A stretch of 55,829 nucleotides of DNA from a virus. The notes below the pieces were generated by a model, which had not been told where the DNA came from, did not search any database, and was given only the letters and a program-made list of their open reading frames with translations. Positions 1-7,316 of this stretch are shown here, piece by piece (position 1 is the first letter of the stretch; each line of letters opens with the position of its first letter). The stretch is taken from positions 1 through 55,829 of IMG/VR virus record IMGVR_UViG_3300042541_001626. One strand, given 5' to 3'. A program made the position numbers and the translations under genes.

Positions 1-274
1 ACTAAATCCTTATGTTCATTGTCACTGAAGTCTCTCTAATAATGAACACCATAGTAACTACCTCATAACTTACTCTATCCGTTACTTATATAATACCACA
101 CAATAAAAATATTACCATAGATTATATCTTATAACATATAATACCATTAAAAATTTACTATCTATATGTCCTTACATATAATGGGGATTTTATTCACCTA
201 CATAGAGACCTTCCTAAATAAATGGGGGATTAGTTTACACTAAACAATCTACTGTAAACACCCACATAAATGGG

Positions 275-343
275 GGGATATAATTATGAAGGAATGACGT
301 AGTGAATGAAATGAACGGGAGGAAGAGTGAGTAATTATATCCC
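275..343. repeat. Inverted repeat with competing stems, upstream of first gene
   Basis: A perfect 12-nt inverted repeat, GGGATATAATTA at 275-286 and TAATTATATCCC at 332-343, encloses 45 nt. A second pairing overlaps it: ATGAAGG at 285-291 with CCTTCAT at 342-348, so the two stems exclude each other. It lies just before the promoter at 375. The rest of 1-370 is AT-rich with no gene I can support. Confidence 0.5.
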
Positions 344-374
344 TTCATTTATTATATAATTAAAATATTATTAC

Positions 375-382
375 TATCTTTG
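375..382 (+). promoter_or_regulatory. Bacteroidota-type -7 box TATCTTTG
   Basis: TATCTTTG fits the Bacteroidota housekeeping consensus TAnnTTTG. The ATG of the next gene follows at 388, five bases later, so the mRNA would begin at or next to the start codon (leaderless). Confidence 0.6.
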
Positions 383-387
383 TGATT

Positions 388-843
388 ATGGTTAGTGATA
401 AATTAAAATCGATTATTTTTAAGAAGTTATACAGTGAGTTATCTCATTTGGAGATTATTAGGTTTAAGTCTGAGATATGGTTTATTGATAGAGAAGTTAG
501 ATGTTGGTATTTTATTTATAATGATAATGGAACTATGTGGTGGAAAAATTCTTTCTTTCGTAGTTTCTTTGAATTCTTTTCCATTACTGAAATCGATGAG
601 TTCGGATCAATTCTTTCTTCTTGGGTGGGAGAGGTCTTAAATTGTAAGGTAGACAGAGCCAGTTTTTTTCAATTGGCATTACCTTTACAGGTGGAAGAGG
701 TCTTAAATTGTAAGGTAATTACAACAGATCCAAGGAAAGAATTTTTTCTGTTCGCGGTGGAAGAGGTCTTAAAACATAAGTCAGAAAGGTTGGGTCATCC
801 CCCTGTTAGTGAGAATGTTGTTATTAATAATACAGAGAAATGA
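388..843 (+). CDS. Small-family protein with C-terminal CRISPR-like repeats (array gene A)
   Basis: I do not know its function. The first ~80 residues (MVSDKLKSII.., WFIDRE..CWYF, MWW, SFF..FFEFF) are shared with the genes at 840, 1314, 3081 and 15394. The C-terminus is the repeat unit W-VEEVLNCKV read in frame three times every 22 codons. The start is ATG 388 rather than GTG 382 because paralogues begin M(I/V)SD(R/K)LK. The N-terminus resembles tagged neighbours (ITESKL..II) but lacks their I-x-E tag. Its stop overlaps the ATG of the next gene (ATGA), indicating translational coupling. The sequence cannot say whether the protein or the repeat RNA is the useful product. Confidence 0.6.
   Translation: MVSDKLKSIIFKKLYSELSHLEIIRFKSEIWFIDREVRCWYFIYNDNGTMWWKNSFFRSFFEFFSITEIDEFGSILSSWVGEVLNCKVDRASFFQLALPLQVEEVLNCKVITTDPRKEFFLFAVEEVLKHKSERLGHPPVSENVVINNTEK
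624..791 (+). CRISPR. CRISPR-like array A (3 repeats, 2 spacers)
   Basis: Repeats lie at 624-659, 690-725 and 756-791 (last decayed), with 30-nt unrelated spacers at 660-689 and 726-755. The 36-nt repeat starts GGTGGAAGAGGTC, has a stem-loop core and ends GGTAATTACAAC in the middle copy. The array sits in the 3' end of a reading frame. No cas gene or leader is visible. Confidence 0.55.
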
Positions 844-1310
844 TTAGTGATAGATTGAAAGGTATTATACATAAGAAGTTGTGTGAGGATTTATCTCATT
901 TGGAAATTATTGAGTGGTATGGTGAGATGTGGTTTATTGATAGAGAGGAAAAGTTTTGGTACTTTATATATAATAAGTCTAATGGTGAGATGTGGTGGAG
1001 ATATTCTTTCTTTACCTCTTTCTTTCTTCTTTTCTCTTTACCCTCTGATGAATTTACCAGTATTCTTTCTTCTTGGGTGGAAGAGGTCTTAAATTGTAAG
1101 GTGTTGTCAATGCCTTCGGTTTTTTCATATCGTCATCTGTTGGTAGAAGATGTCCTAAATTGTAAGGTATCGTCAACCACACCAATAACAATCATCAATG
1201 TCGGAATGGTGGAAGATGTCCTAAATTGTAAGGTAACCAAAACTACCCACATGTACAATAATGGTGAAATTTGGGTGGAAGAAGTTTTAAATAATAATAT
1301 AACCGAATAG
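840..1310 (+). CDS. Small-family protein with C-terminal CRISPR-like repeats (array gene B)
   Basis: Paralogue of the genes at 388 and 1314 (MISDRLKGIIHKKL.., WFIDREEKFWYF, SFFTSFF, EFTSILSSW). After the conserved Trp the protein becomes 22-residue units (VEEVLNCKV, VEDVLNCKV twice, VEEVLNNNI), each followed by a different stretch. Its ATG overlaps the upstream TGA. Function unknown. It lacks the I-x-E tag found on related small proteins. Confidence 0.6.
   Translation: MISDRLKGIIHKKLCEDLSHLEIIEWYGEMWFIDREEKFWYFIYNKSNGEMWWRYSFFTSFFLLFSLPSDEFTSILSSWVEEVLNCKVLSMPSVFSYRHLLVEDVLNCKVSSTTPITIINVGMVEDVLNCKVTKTTHMYNNGEIWVEEVLNNNITE
1076..1309 (+). CRISPR. CRISPR-like array B (4 repeats, 3 spacers)
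   Basis: Repeats lie at 1076-1111, 1142-1177, 1208-1243 and 1274-1309 (decayed), exactly 66 nt apart. Spacers are at 1112-1141, 1178-1207 and 1244-1273. The last spacer is nearly identical to the last spacer of array C (1784-1813), so the 3' ends of the two arrays share ancestry. Several repeats carry changed 3' ends (GTCAAC, AAAAC). Confidence 0.55.
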
Positions 1311-1313
1311 ATT

Positions 1314-1856
1314 ATGATTAGTGATAGATTGAAAGGTATTATATATAAGAAGTTGTGTGGGGATTTATCTCGTGTGGAGATTATTCATTATAGAACTTAT
1401 GTATGGTTTATTGATAGAGAAGATAAGTGTTGGTATTTAAGGTACGATAACTCTGATGGTCAACTCCTATGGAAGTACAGTTTCTTTTGTGATTTCTTCA
1501 CCATCTTTACAATGGATCGTGACGAATTTACCCCCATCATTTCTTCTTGGGTGGAAGATGTTCTGAATTGTAGGGTAAACACAACGGGAGTTGGAATTGT
1601 TAGTAAAAAAGAGAGGGTGGAAGAGGTCTTAAATTGTAAGGTAGACACAACAGCAACAAGACACCAAAGGTTTTATTGTCTGGTGGAAGAGGTCTTAAAT
1701 TGTAAGGTAAACACAACAGGAAGTTCATTATTAGAATTAGGTGGTAAGGTGGAAGAGGTTCTGAATCATAAAGTAAACTCAACTACCCACATGTACACTA
1801 ATGGTGAAATTCAGTCGGGGGAAGTATTAAACCACAATGTGGTGAATAATGTATAA
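1314..1856 (+). CDS. Small-family protein with C-terminal CRISPR-like repeats (array gene C)
   Basis: Third tandem paralogue (MISDRLKGIIYKKL.., WFIDREDKCWYL, SFFCDFF, EFTPIISSW), starting 3 nt after the stop of gene B. It has five units: VEDVLNCRV, VEEVLNCKV twice, VEEVLNHKV, then a decayed SGEVLNHNV that keeps amino-acid similarity although its DNA has drifted. The first unit uses GTT-CTG-AAT and the next GTC-TTA-AAT for the same V-L-N. Function unknown. Confidence 0.6.
   Translation: MISDRLKGIIYKKLCGDLSRVEIIHYRTYVWFIDREDKCWYLRYDNSDGQLLWKYSFFCDFFTIFTMDRDEFTPIISSWVEDVLNCRVNTTGVGIVSKKERVEEVLNCKVDTTATRHQRFYCLVEEVLNCKVNTTGSSLLELGGKVEEVLNHKVNSTTHMYTNGEIQSGEVLNHNVVNNV
1550..1849 (+). CRISPR. CRISPR-like array C (5 repeats, 4 spacers)
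   Basis: Repeats lie at 1550-1585, 1616-1651, 1682-1717, 1748-1783 and a decayed copy at 1814-1849. The 30-nt spacers are at 1586, 1652, 1718 and 1784. The second and third copies are clean, starting GGTGGAAGAGGTC and ending GTA(G/A)ACACAAC. Hairpin arms GTCTTA and TAAGGT flank an AATTG loop (with G-U pairs). In the first copy both arms change (GTTCTG with TAGGGT) and still pair. Confidence 0.6.
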
Positions 1857-1884
1857 TTAAATTATTTCATTATATTTATACTAT

Positions 1885-2328
1885 ATGAAATGTCTAATTA
1901 CAGAGTCACAAAGGGATGATCTATTGAAGAATCTTATTAAAGAACATGGGTATTACTTTGTTAGTAAGATAGTTGGTACTGATTATTTGTCTGAGGAGGT
2001 CTTTCATAGTAACCCTATGGAATTCTTATCTTTGTATGATGACCTTGATCATTTTGAAAGCTCTGAGAAACCTGGTCTTACTATATATCGTTATGAGAAA
2101 GGCGATAATATTTTTCTTGTGGCGAACTCGACTGGTGATGTATATATTAACTATGACGCCATATATGGAGCCCTTGCTATGTTTAAAGAGTCTCAGATAT
2201 ACTCCGTTAGGACTAGACTGCTCTTAAATTGGTTGAGGGACTCATTTGGGATTAAGTCCGATAGAAACCATATGTGGACTATCCACCCTGATCAGGATTA
2301 CTTTTCAGATTATCTACACTTAACTTAA
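1885..2328 (+). CDS. Tagged protein, homologue of the gene at 12492
   Basis: 147 aa starting MKCLITESQ, with the I-x-E tag motif. It matches the 12492 product along its length: KEHGYYFVSKI against KKHGWEYASKL, then NPMEFL, TIYRYEKGDN and a C-terminal NWL. This copy has no repeats after the Trp, so it shows the ancestral end of that family. TATTTATA at 1873-1880 ends four bases before the ATG. Function unknown; inferred late, possibly packaged. Confidence 0.7.
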   Translation: MKCLITESQRDDLLKNLIKEHGYYFVSKIVGTDYLSEEVFHSNPMEFLSLYDDLDHFESSEKPGLTIYRYEKGDNIFLVANSTGDVYINYDAIYGALAMFKESQIYSVRTRLLLNWLRDSFGIKSDRNHMWTIHPDQDYFSDYLHLT

Positions 2329-2335
2329 CCTTATT

Positions 2336-2647
2336 ATGTCACACGAATTAGAAAATGAAAATCTTGAGAAAGAACTTAATAGATTCCTTGATAAGATTGT
2401 TCCCGTTAAATACCCCGAGGTTAACCATATAATTGTTCAGGGTGAACTTTGGAGAACTTCTGGTAATTTCTACTATACCATTAATATTAATCCCACCTTT
2501 GCTGGATCTAAGAGATTACAAGATGATCCTAAGTTTGAAAATGAACTATTCGGGTATATCTTTAAAACCTCTGATTTTGCCCTTAAAATGTTTAAGCAAG
2601 GAAACACTGGTCATTATACCACTGAGGTTAGATGGTTTTGGGATTAA
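2336..2647 (+). CDS. Hypothetical protein
   Basis: 103 aa, 7 nt after the previous stop and probably co-transcribed. It has an acidic N-terminal helix (ELENENLEKELNRFLDKIV) and then strand-like segments (HIIVQGELW, NFYYTININ). No motif I recognise and no tag. Downstream, 2648-2735 holds three copies of a TATA(A/G)TGGAAAA element and nothing else I can name. Confidence 0.6.
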   Translation: MSHELENENLEKELNRFLDKIVPVKYPEVNHIIVQGELWRTSGNFYYTININPTFAGSKRLQDDPKFENELFGYIFKTSDFALKMFKQGNTGHYTTEVRWFWD

Positions 2648-2735
2648 TCTATAATGGAAAATATTTGCCGTTTTTATCTCTATAGTGGAAAATAATCTCC
2701 ATATATAATCTTTTCCCCCATTATAATGGAAAACG

Positions 2736-3002
2736 TTAATTAATCCTTGCTGATTTAAGAATCACCTCTAACATCTGAATCTTGTCCCTGTCGTCCTTGG
2801 TCTTCTTTGATTTACCCTTAAGATAATTGATTGCGTCCATAATCTCATCCCGCTTGTTATTTGTCGGCTTTGGTTTGACAACCTCCTTATCCTTTACTAC
2901 CTTTACATCATTGTTACCAAACAATATGTCCAAAGCTCTCCTGATACGATCTTTGTCGTCTACAAATAACCATAAGAAAATGTGTACTACTAATTTATCC
3001 AT
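2736..3002 (-). CDS. Small charged protein, unknown
   Basis: 88 aa from the inner ATG at 3002 (MDKLVVHIF), preferred because a promoter-like TATCTTTA lies directly upstream on this strand. The N-terminus is hydrophobic, the middle is Lys-rich (KDKEVVKPKPTNNKRDE), and the C-terminal half is helical (IMDAINYLKGKSKKTKDDRDKIQMLEVIL). No family recognised. Confidence 0.5.
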   Translation of the reverse strand: MDKLVVHIFLWLFVDDKDRIRRALDILFGNNDVKVVKDKEVVKPKPTNNKRDEIMDAINYLKGKSKKTKDDRDKIQMLEVILKSARIN

Positions 3003-3056
3003 ATTGTAAAGATACAAAATATTCCCTAATAATTTACCTATATTAAAAAAAAATCC

Positions 3057-3064
3057 TATCTTTG
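3057..3064 (+). promoter_or_regulatory. -7 box TATCTTTG of the largest repeat gene
   Basis: TATCTTTG lies 16 nt before the ATG at 3081. It is identical to the boxes at 375 and 28002. The array gene therefore has a host-sigma-type promoter and no TATTTAT element. Confidence 0.6.
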
Positions 3065-3080
3065 TTATAACGAATAAATT

Positions 3081-3875
3081 ATGATTAGCAATAGACTCAA
3101 AAACCTCATCTTTAAAAAGTTATATAAACACTTAAGCGGCGTAGAAATAATCCACTATGATGACTGTATATGGTTTATCGATAGAGAAACTAAGTTTTGG
3201 TATTTTAACTATCATACACTAGAAAATAAATTATGGTGGAGAGGCGCCTTCTTCTTCGATTTTTTTTTCCTTTTCTCGATGGATCATTCTGAGTTTGTTC
3301 CCATTATTTCTGAGTGGGTGGAAGAGACCTTAAATTGTAAGGTAAGCACAACTCGAAGACGAAGAACTGAGAGAGTTAATGAGGTGGAAGAGGTCTTAAA
3401 TTGTAAGGTAAGCACAACCCAAGATGGTGCACATGCTGAGGATGATTTGGTGGAAGAGACCTTAAATTGTAAGGTAATCACAACACGCAACGGAAACTAC
3501 GATGCCACACTTTTGGTGGAAGAGACCTTAAATTGTAAGGTAATTACAACAATAAATGAGCAATTCAAATACATAAACAAGGTGGACGAGGTCTTAAATT
3601 GTAAGGTAGACACATCTAAAAAAGAAAGTGCTAATTATGAATTAAAGGTGGAAGAGGTCTTTTATCGTGGTGCATTATGTGGAAAGGTGGAAGAGGCCTT
3701 AAATTGTAAGGTAGACACAACAAAAAATTTATCAATCCCATTATACCCAATGGTGGAAGATGTGTTAAATTGTAAGGTAAACACAGCTAGTTCCAATCAA
3801 GGGTTTTTACCACCAAAGGTGGATGAGGTTTTAAATTGTAAGGTAGACACATCTGCGATGGAAAGACCACTTTAG
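3081..3875 (+). CDS. Small-family protein with nine C-terminal repeats (array gene D)
   Basis: 264 aa. Residues 1-79 are the family body (MISNRLKNLIFKKL.., WFIDRETKFWYFNY, LWW, FFFDFFFLFSMD, EFVPIISEW). From residue 80 the protein is 22-residue repeats (VEETLNCKV, VEEVLNCKV, VDEVLNCKV, VEEALNCKV..), with one short 13-residue unit (VEEVFYRGALCGK). The residues between repeats are unrelated to each other. Function unknown. It has its own promoter and no I-x-E tag. Confidence 0.65.
   Translation: MISNRLKNLIFKKLYKHLSGVEIIHYDDCIWFIDRETKFWYFNYHTLENKLWWRGAFFFDFFFLFSMDHSEFVPIISEWVEETLNCKVSTTRRRRTERVNEVEEVLNCKVSTTQDGAHAEDDLVEETLNCKVITTRNGNYDATLLVEETLNCKVITTINEQFKYINKVDEVLNCKVDTSKKESANYELKVEEVFYRGALCGKVEEALNCKVDTTKNLSIPLYPMVEDVLNCKVNTASSNQGFLPPKVDEVLNCKVDTSAMERPL
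3317..3853 (+). CRISPR. CRISPR-like array D (9 repeats)
   Basis: Repeats start at 3317, 3383, 3449, 3515, 3581, 3647, 3686, 3752 and 3818. All steps are 66 nt except one shortened 39-nt unit at 3647-3685. Full spacers are 30 nt. Copies at 3317, 3449 and 3515 carry GAGACCTTA..TAAGGT, where ACCTTA and TAAGGT pair perfectly around AATTG. The copy at 3449 ends GGTAATCACAAC. Every repeat is preceded in frame by a codon ending in G, whatever the amino acid. Confidence 0.65.
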
Positions 3876-3925
3876 TTTTTTTAACAATTGGGTAAATTAA
3901 CTATAAAACGCCATATTTATCTAAC

Positions 3926-4261
3926 ATGAAATACATTATAACAGAATCTAAACTTAATGCTGCGATTGATGAGTTCATCACAAAACAATTTGGTAAGTTG
4001 CATCATCAGTTAGACGGTAATAAACTTACATTGGTTAATGATAATGGTGACCCCATGATTATGATTACTGATAAAGATAATACTTATTTTGTTTGGGTGT
4101 TAGATGATGTTTGGAGAAGTGGATTTTTGATGTTCTCCATGAAACGTTTTGTGAATATGCAGCCCGTGTTACATAAATGGTTACATAAACATTATAACAT
4201 ACCTGTGGAAGAATCAAACATCTCCACATTTTCACGAGGTGAAGAAGAATACGTATACTAA
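3926..4261 (+). CDS. Tagged small-family protein (MKYIITESKL)
   Basis: 111 aa with tag MKYIITE-S. The body aligns loosely with the array genes: a hydrophobic strand region, then FSMKRFVNMQPVLHKWLHKHYNIPVEES, which matches FSMDHSEFVPIISEWVEETLNCKV. It is therefore a repeat-free relative showing that the first repeat of an array corresponds to the native C-terminal helix. TATTTAT at 3914-3920 lies five bases before the ATG. Confidence 0.7.
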   Translation: MKYIITESKLNAAIDEFITKQFGKLHHQLDGNKLTLVNDNGDPMIMITDKDNTYFVWVLDDVWRSGFLMFSMKRFVNMQPVLHKWLHKHYNIPVEESNISTFSRGEEEYVY

Positions 4262-4262
4262 T

Positions 4263-4712
4263 ATGAAATACATTATAACAGAAAATAAAATGTGTAGTAT
4301 TATGGAGAAGATGCTTAACGATGAGTTTGAAGGGTTCTCCGATATCTATTACTCTTGGGCTAACTTTAATTGTGGCATGGGAGAATGTTGTGATATGTAT
4401 GCCGTCGGTTTTGTTTTACCTAAAGCTCATTATGATAACTATCTATTTAAACTTGTTGATGGTGAACACTATGATGATGATGGTGATTACCCTGATGAAC
4501 TTTCTGATGATTTACCCGAACCTTGTTATGAACACCCTGATATCATGGAACCCAGGTTTGACACTATCCTTATCGGTGAGGAAATGTATGAAAAGATGGA
4601 AAACTATTTTAATTTCTTTAACGATTGGGAAAATGAATTACTACGTACTTTGAATCGTCTCTTCCATATGGACGCCAAAGAAATTATGACATTACCTTTG
4701 TCACCATTTTAA
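4263..4712 (+). CDS. Tagged acidic protein (MKYIITENK)
   Basis: 149 aa from ATG 4263, chosen because the tag MKYIITE-N starts there, right after the preceding TAA. The centre is very acidic (GEHYDDDGDYPDELSDDLPE) with several Cys (CGMGECCD). The C-terminus (FFNDWENELLRTLNRLFHMDAKEI) resembles the family's terminal helix. The 3' end overlaps the convergent gene at 4684 by 29 nt. Function unknown. Confidence 0.65.
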   Translation: MKYIITENKMCSIMEKMLNDEFEGFSDIYYSWANFNCGMGECCDMYAVGFVLPKAHYDNYLFKLVDGEHYDDDGDYPDELSDDLPEPCYEHPDIMEPRFDTILIGEEMYEKMENYFNFFNDWENELLRTLNRLFHMDAKEIMTLPLSPF

Positions 4713-5166
4713 ACCATTCAGGTGTTTCCCTATTCTTCCATACAGCAATCTTTGATTTCTCCCCCATGTAATAACTTCTATATGATTCAACCACGCAATT
4801 GGATTTATACTCATCGGGCATCGCCCTTGCTGGTTCGGTGAACTCTTTGTCCGCAATGTTTGGTTTGTTTATTAAACACCACTCTATTACATCCTGAGAC
4901 TTATGTCTTTTACCATAACGATATGTATACTCTTTACATAACTCCAAACCCAATTCACATAGGTATAAATAATTGGATAGTGACTCTCTTGCCCATATTG
5001 AACATGGATGATTCCTATGTGATAACTTGTATGGGGCTTCACCGCCTTGTACCCAATGAACACCACATAAAATTTGGGATGTCTCCAACACCATTTTTAC
5101 AACATGTTTGTCGCAGTGGTATTGTGCACACTTTTTTGTATCCGTATCTAATAAAAAAATATTCAT
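4684..5166 (-). CDS. Conserved phage protein (MNIFLLDTD..CAQYHCDKHVVKM)
   Basis: 160 aa. The motifs DTDTKKCAQYHCDKHVVKMVLE, HRNHPCSIWARESLSNYLYL, CKEYTYRYGKRHKS and PARAMPDEYK..SYRSYYMGEKS match a conserved family I have seen in many large phages. The conserved His, Cys and Asp suggest an enzyme. Some relatives may be labelled pyrimidine-dimer glycosylase-like; I cannot confirm that. No tag. Confidence 0.7.
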   Translation of the reverse strand: MNIFLLDTDTKKCAQYHCDKHVVKMVLETSQILCGVHWVQGGEAPYKLSHRNHPCSIWARESLSNYLYLCELGLELCKEYTYRYGKRHKSQDVIEWCLINKPNIADKEFTEPARAMPDEYKSNCVVESYRSYYMGEKSKIAVWKNRETPEWFKMVTKVMS

Positions 5167-5207
5167 ACCACAAATATATAAATTAATTATGGTACCACCA
5201 AGAAGTA

Positions 5208-6029
5208 TTATTTTTTAATTAAAGATAATCTTTCAGTTTCTATATCACAATATTCTTTAGATAATTCAGAACCTATGTAGTTTCTTTTTGTTAGTATACA
5301 CATTTTAGATGTAGTACCACTTCCCATAAATGGATCGTATACTACATCATCTTCATTCGACCAACTCACTATATGTCTTCTTACTAACTCTTCAGGGAAT
5401 ATTGCCGGATGTTTAAACGCCACTTTATCATTTGTTGTATTCCCACCTCCTACATAGAAATCCCATATATTATAATCAGGTACCATTTCTTTTACATAGT
5501 ATTCATTCTCGTTAAATTCACCATCTTGGTTTCTTGAAAACTTCTTTTTCCTATACGTTCTTTTGTCATTACATTTATTACTTCTTTCTCTTAAATCAAT
5601 GTTAGTGGTTTTTGGTTTACCCTTTGAAAAAACAAACATATACTCAAACATTTGTTGGTATCTTGTACCAGCATTTGGCATTGGGTTTAATTTACGGTAT
5701 ATCATAGTATCGTGAACCTTAAACCCTATATCCTTAAAGTACAACGCTTGTCTGAATGAGTTTAATGTTTCCGACCCATTAACCATACTATCATTCACAA
5801 CCCATACGACCACTCCGCCCTTTTTAGTCACTCGATATAACTCTCTCGCAATCTCCTCAAAAGGAAATGAATATCCATTAAGTTCATCACTTATCTTACC
5901 AACCCCATTATTATAATTTCTGATCTCATCATACGGTGGTGAAGTTACAGTTAAATCAATGGAGTTATCGTCCATAGATTTCATTGTTACTAAACAGCTC
6001 TCATTGTATGTTTTATTAATTTCTATCAT
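5208..6029 (-). CDS. DNA methyltransferase, TSPPY type (N4-C or N6-A)
   Basis: 273 aa. The TSPPY catalytic motif is at residues 29-33 and the SAM-binding motif FMGSGTT near residue 245, with YIGSELSKEYCDIE after it. This is the beta-class order, catalytic motif first. The SPPY form is commonest in N4-cytosine enzymes, but N6-adenine cannot be excluded. It probably masks phage DNA from host restriction. The gene overlaps the upstream 6016 gene by 14 nt, so the two are coupled. Confidence 0.85.
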   Translation of the reverse strand: MIEINKTYNESCLVTMKSMDDNSIDLTVTSPPYDEIRNYNNGVGKISDELNGYSFPFEEIARELYRVTKKGGVVVWVVNDSMVNGSETLNSFRQALYFKDIGFKVHDTMIYRKLNPMPNAGTRYQQMFEYMFVFSKGKPKTTNIDLRERSNKCNDKRTYRKKKFSRNQDGEFNENEYYVKEMVPDYNIWDFYVGGGNTTNDKVAFKHPAIFPEELVRRHIVSWSNEDDVVYDPFMGSGTTSKMCILTKRNYIGSELSKEYCDIETERLSLIKK

Positions 6030-6714
6030 TTAATATCATATTAACACATTTATCATAAATAATATCAAAATTTTCACATTTGTCAACCGCGTCGTACTCA
6101 TGGTTACGTTTTCTTAACTCCTTGATAACCCAATAATCTATCTCACAAATACCAATATTGGTTATCCCCATATAACTCAAATATTCATCATTTGACATGA
6201 CTTTTATTGTGTTACCATTTTTTTCTATTTTGTTTTCCCCACATGCTAAAACCATACCAATAATAACTTCAACCTTATAAGGTAAATTTGTTTTAATCGG
6301 GTTTAGATTATCAGGTAATAGATTAAAATAACTACATACCTTTTCTTCATGTATGAAATTAGCAATACAACTCAAAGTATTAGACAATGAAGAAGAATTA
6401 AAGGATGCATTATTACCTTTTTGTTGGGATATCCTTATATCTATAATCCCATCTATTATTTTTACAGACATTAAATCAACCTTATTATTGTCTTGTGGTA
6501 ATTTCACAATTAACCTATCCTCTTGGAACTCTATCATCGCATTTTCTCTAAGATTGGCAATGATAGTATCTTTAGATGTTTTAGAGTATACTGAATTATA
6601 CGTACTAATAACAGTCATTTTAAATCCGTCCGAATTAATATCCACACCCCCATCAATAAGCCTCTGAATTATTTCAATGATTTGAGCTGGTGACGCCCCC
6701 TTCTTAATAGCCAT
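6016..6714 (-). CDS. Unknown protein coupled to the methyltransferase
   Basis: 232 aa starting MAIKKGASPAQIIEIIQRLIDGG. The N-terminal half is helical. Residues ~75-90 (EDRLIVKLPQDNNKVDLMSVKIIDGIIDIRIS) are strand-rich. I see no clear nuclease motif. Because it overlaps the methyltransferase it could be a partner (specificity or restriction function) or an unrelated co-transcribed gene. Confidence 0.6.
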   Translation of the reverse strand: MAIKKGASPAQIIEIIQRLIDGGVDINSDGFKMTVISTYNSVYSKTSKDTIIANLRENAMIEFQEDRLIVKLPQDNNKVDLMSVKIIDGIIDIRISQQKGNNASFNSSSLSNTLSCIANFIHEEKVCSYFNLLPDNLNPIKTNLPYKVEVIIGMVLACGENKIEKNGNTIKVMSNDEYLSYMGITNIGICEIDYWVIKELRKRNHEYDAVDKCENFDIIYDKCVNMILNDRN

Positions 6715-6768
6715 AATAATACCTTTATTATAAAGATACGAAAAGTACTTTGAATTAACAATGGGGAT

Positions 6769-7278
6769 TTATAAATTATTCTCTATCTTATCCTTTTGGT
6801 AGTGCGTGTGTAGTATATGTATTAACATATGTAAGTGATATGTACATAGTATTATTATATTATAGATTTCGAAATATAACAAACCGAATAGTAATCCTAC
6901 TATGGGTGATGCCATGTATAAATACCCATAGAATTTAAGTCGTTTACTCTTGAATAAAGGGTATAGACAGGACACAAAAAATAAAACCGCTAATACGTTA
7001 TGTGTGTTGGGATATAATTTGGTGGAGAATGCGGTTACTAATACTAATAAAAAGGATGATATTTTCCAATTCTCTATTGATAAAAAGATATATGCTGTCA
7101 TTATGTTGGCAACTATAAATAATGGTTGTAGTGGGGTATTCCAATATTGCGATAATGATTTTAATTCCCCCTCGACGGATAATAATATAAATGGGTACAT
7201 CGCCGAGATAAGTATTACAATTATTTTAATACAGTGATCCAAATACTTCTTATAAAAACTTACAACCCTCCGATTCAT
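6769..7278 (-). CDS. Multi-pass membrane protein
   Basis: 169 aa with about five hydrophobic spans (CIKIIVILISAMYPFILL, PLFIVANIMTAYIFL, FLLVLVTAFS, VLAVLFFVSCLYPLF, MASPIVGLLFGLLYF). No signal peptide or family recognised. Placed after the methyltransferase pair. It could be an inner-membrane exclusion or host-modifying protein, but that is a guess. Confidence 0.6.
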   Translation of the reverse strand: MNRRVVSFYKKYLDHCIKIIVILISAMYPFILLSVEGELKSLSQYWNTPLQPLFIVANIMTAYIFLSIENWKISSFLLVLVTAFSTKLYPNTHNVLAVLFFVSCLYPLFKSKRLKFYGYLYMASPIVGLLFGLLYFEIYNIIILCTYHLHMLIHILHTHYQKDKIENNL

Positions 7279-7316
7279 TGTCTTATGTTTTTGTTATTTA
7301 TTGTTTCACCACCTGT

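Noticed and set aside
1460-1782. Minus-strand ORFs over array C (and 3284-3490 over array D)
   Set aside because: Shadows of the repeat: the 66-nt period keeps several frames open on both strands. Peptides are just antisense repeat translations.
2648-2735. Three TATA(A/G)TGGAAAA repeats as a possible origin iteron
   Set aside because: Spacing is irregular and copies are few; no further origin features nearby.
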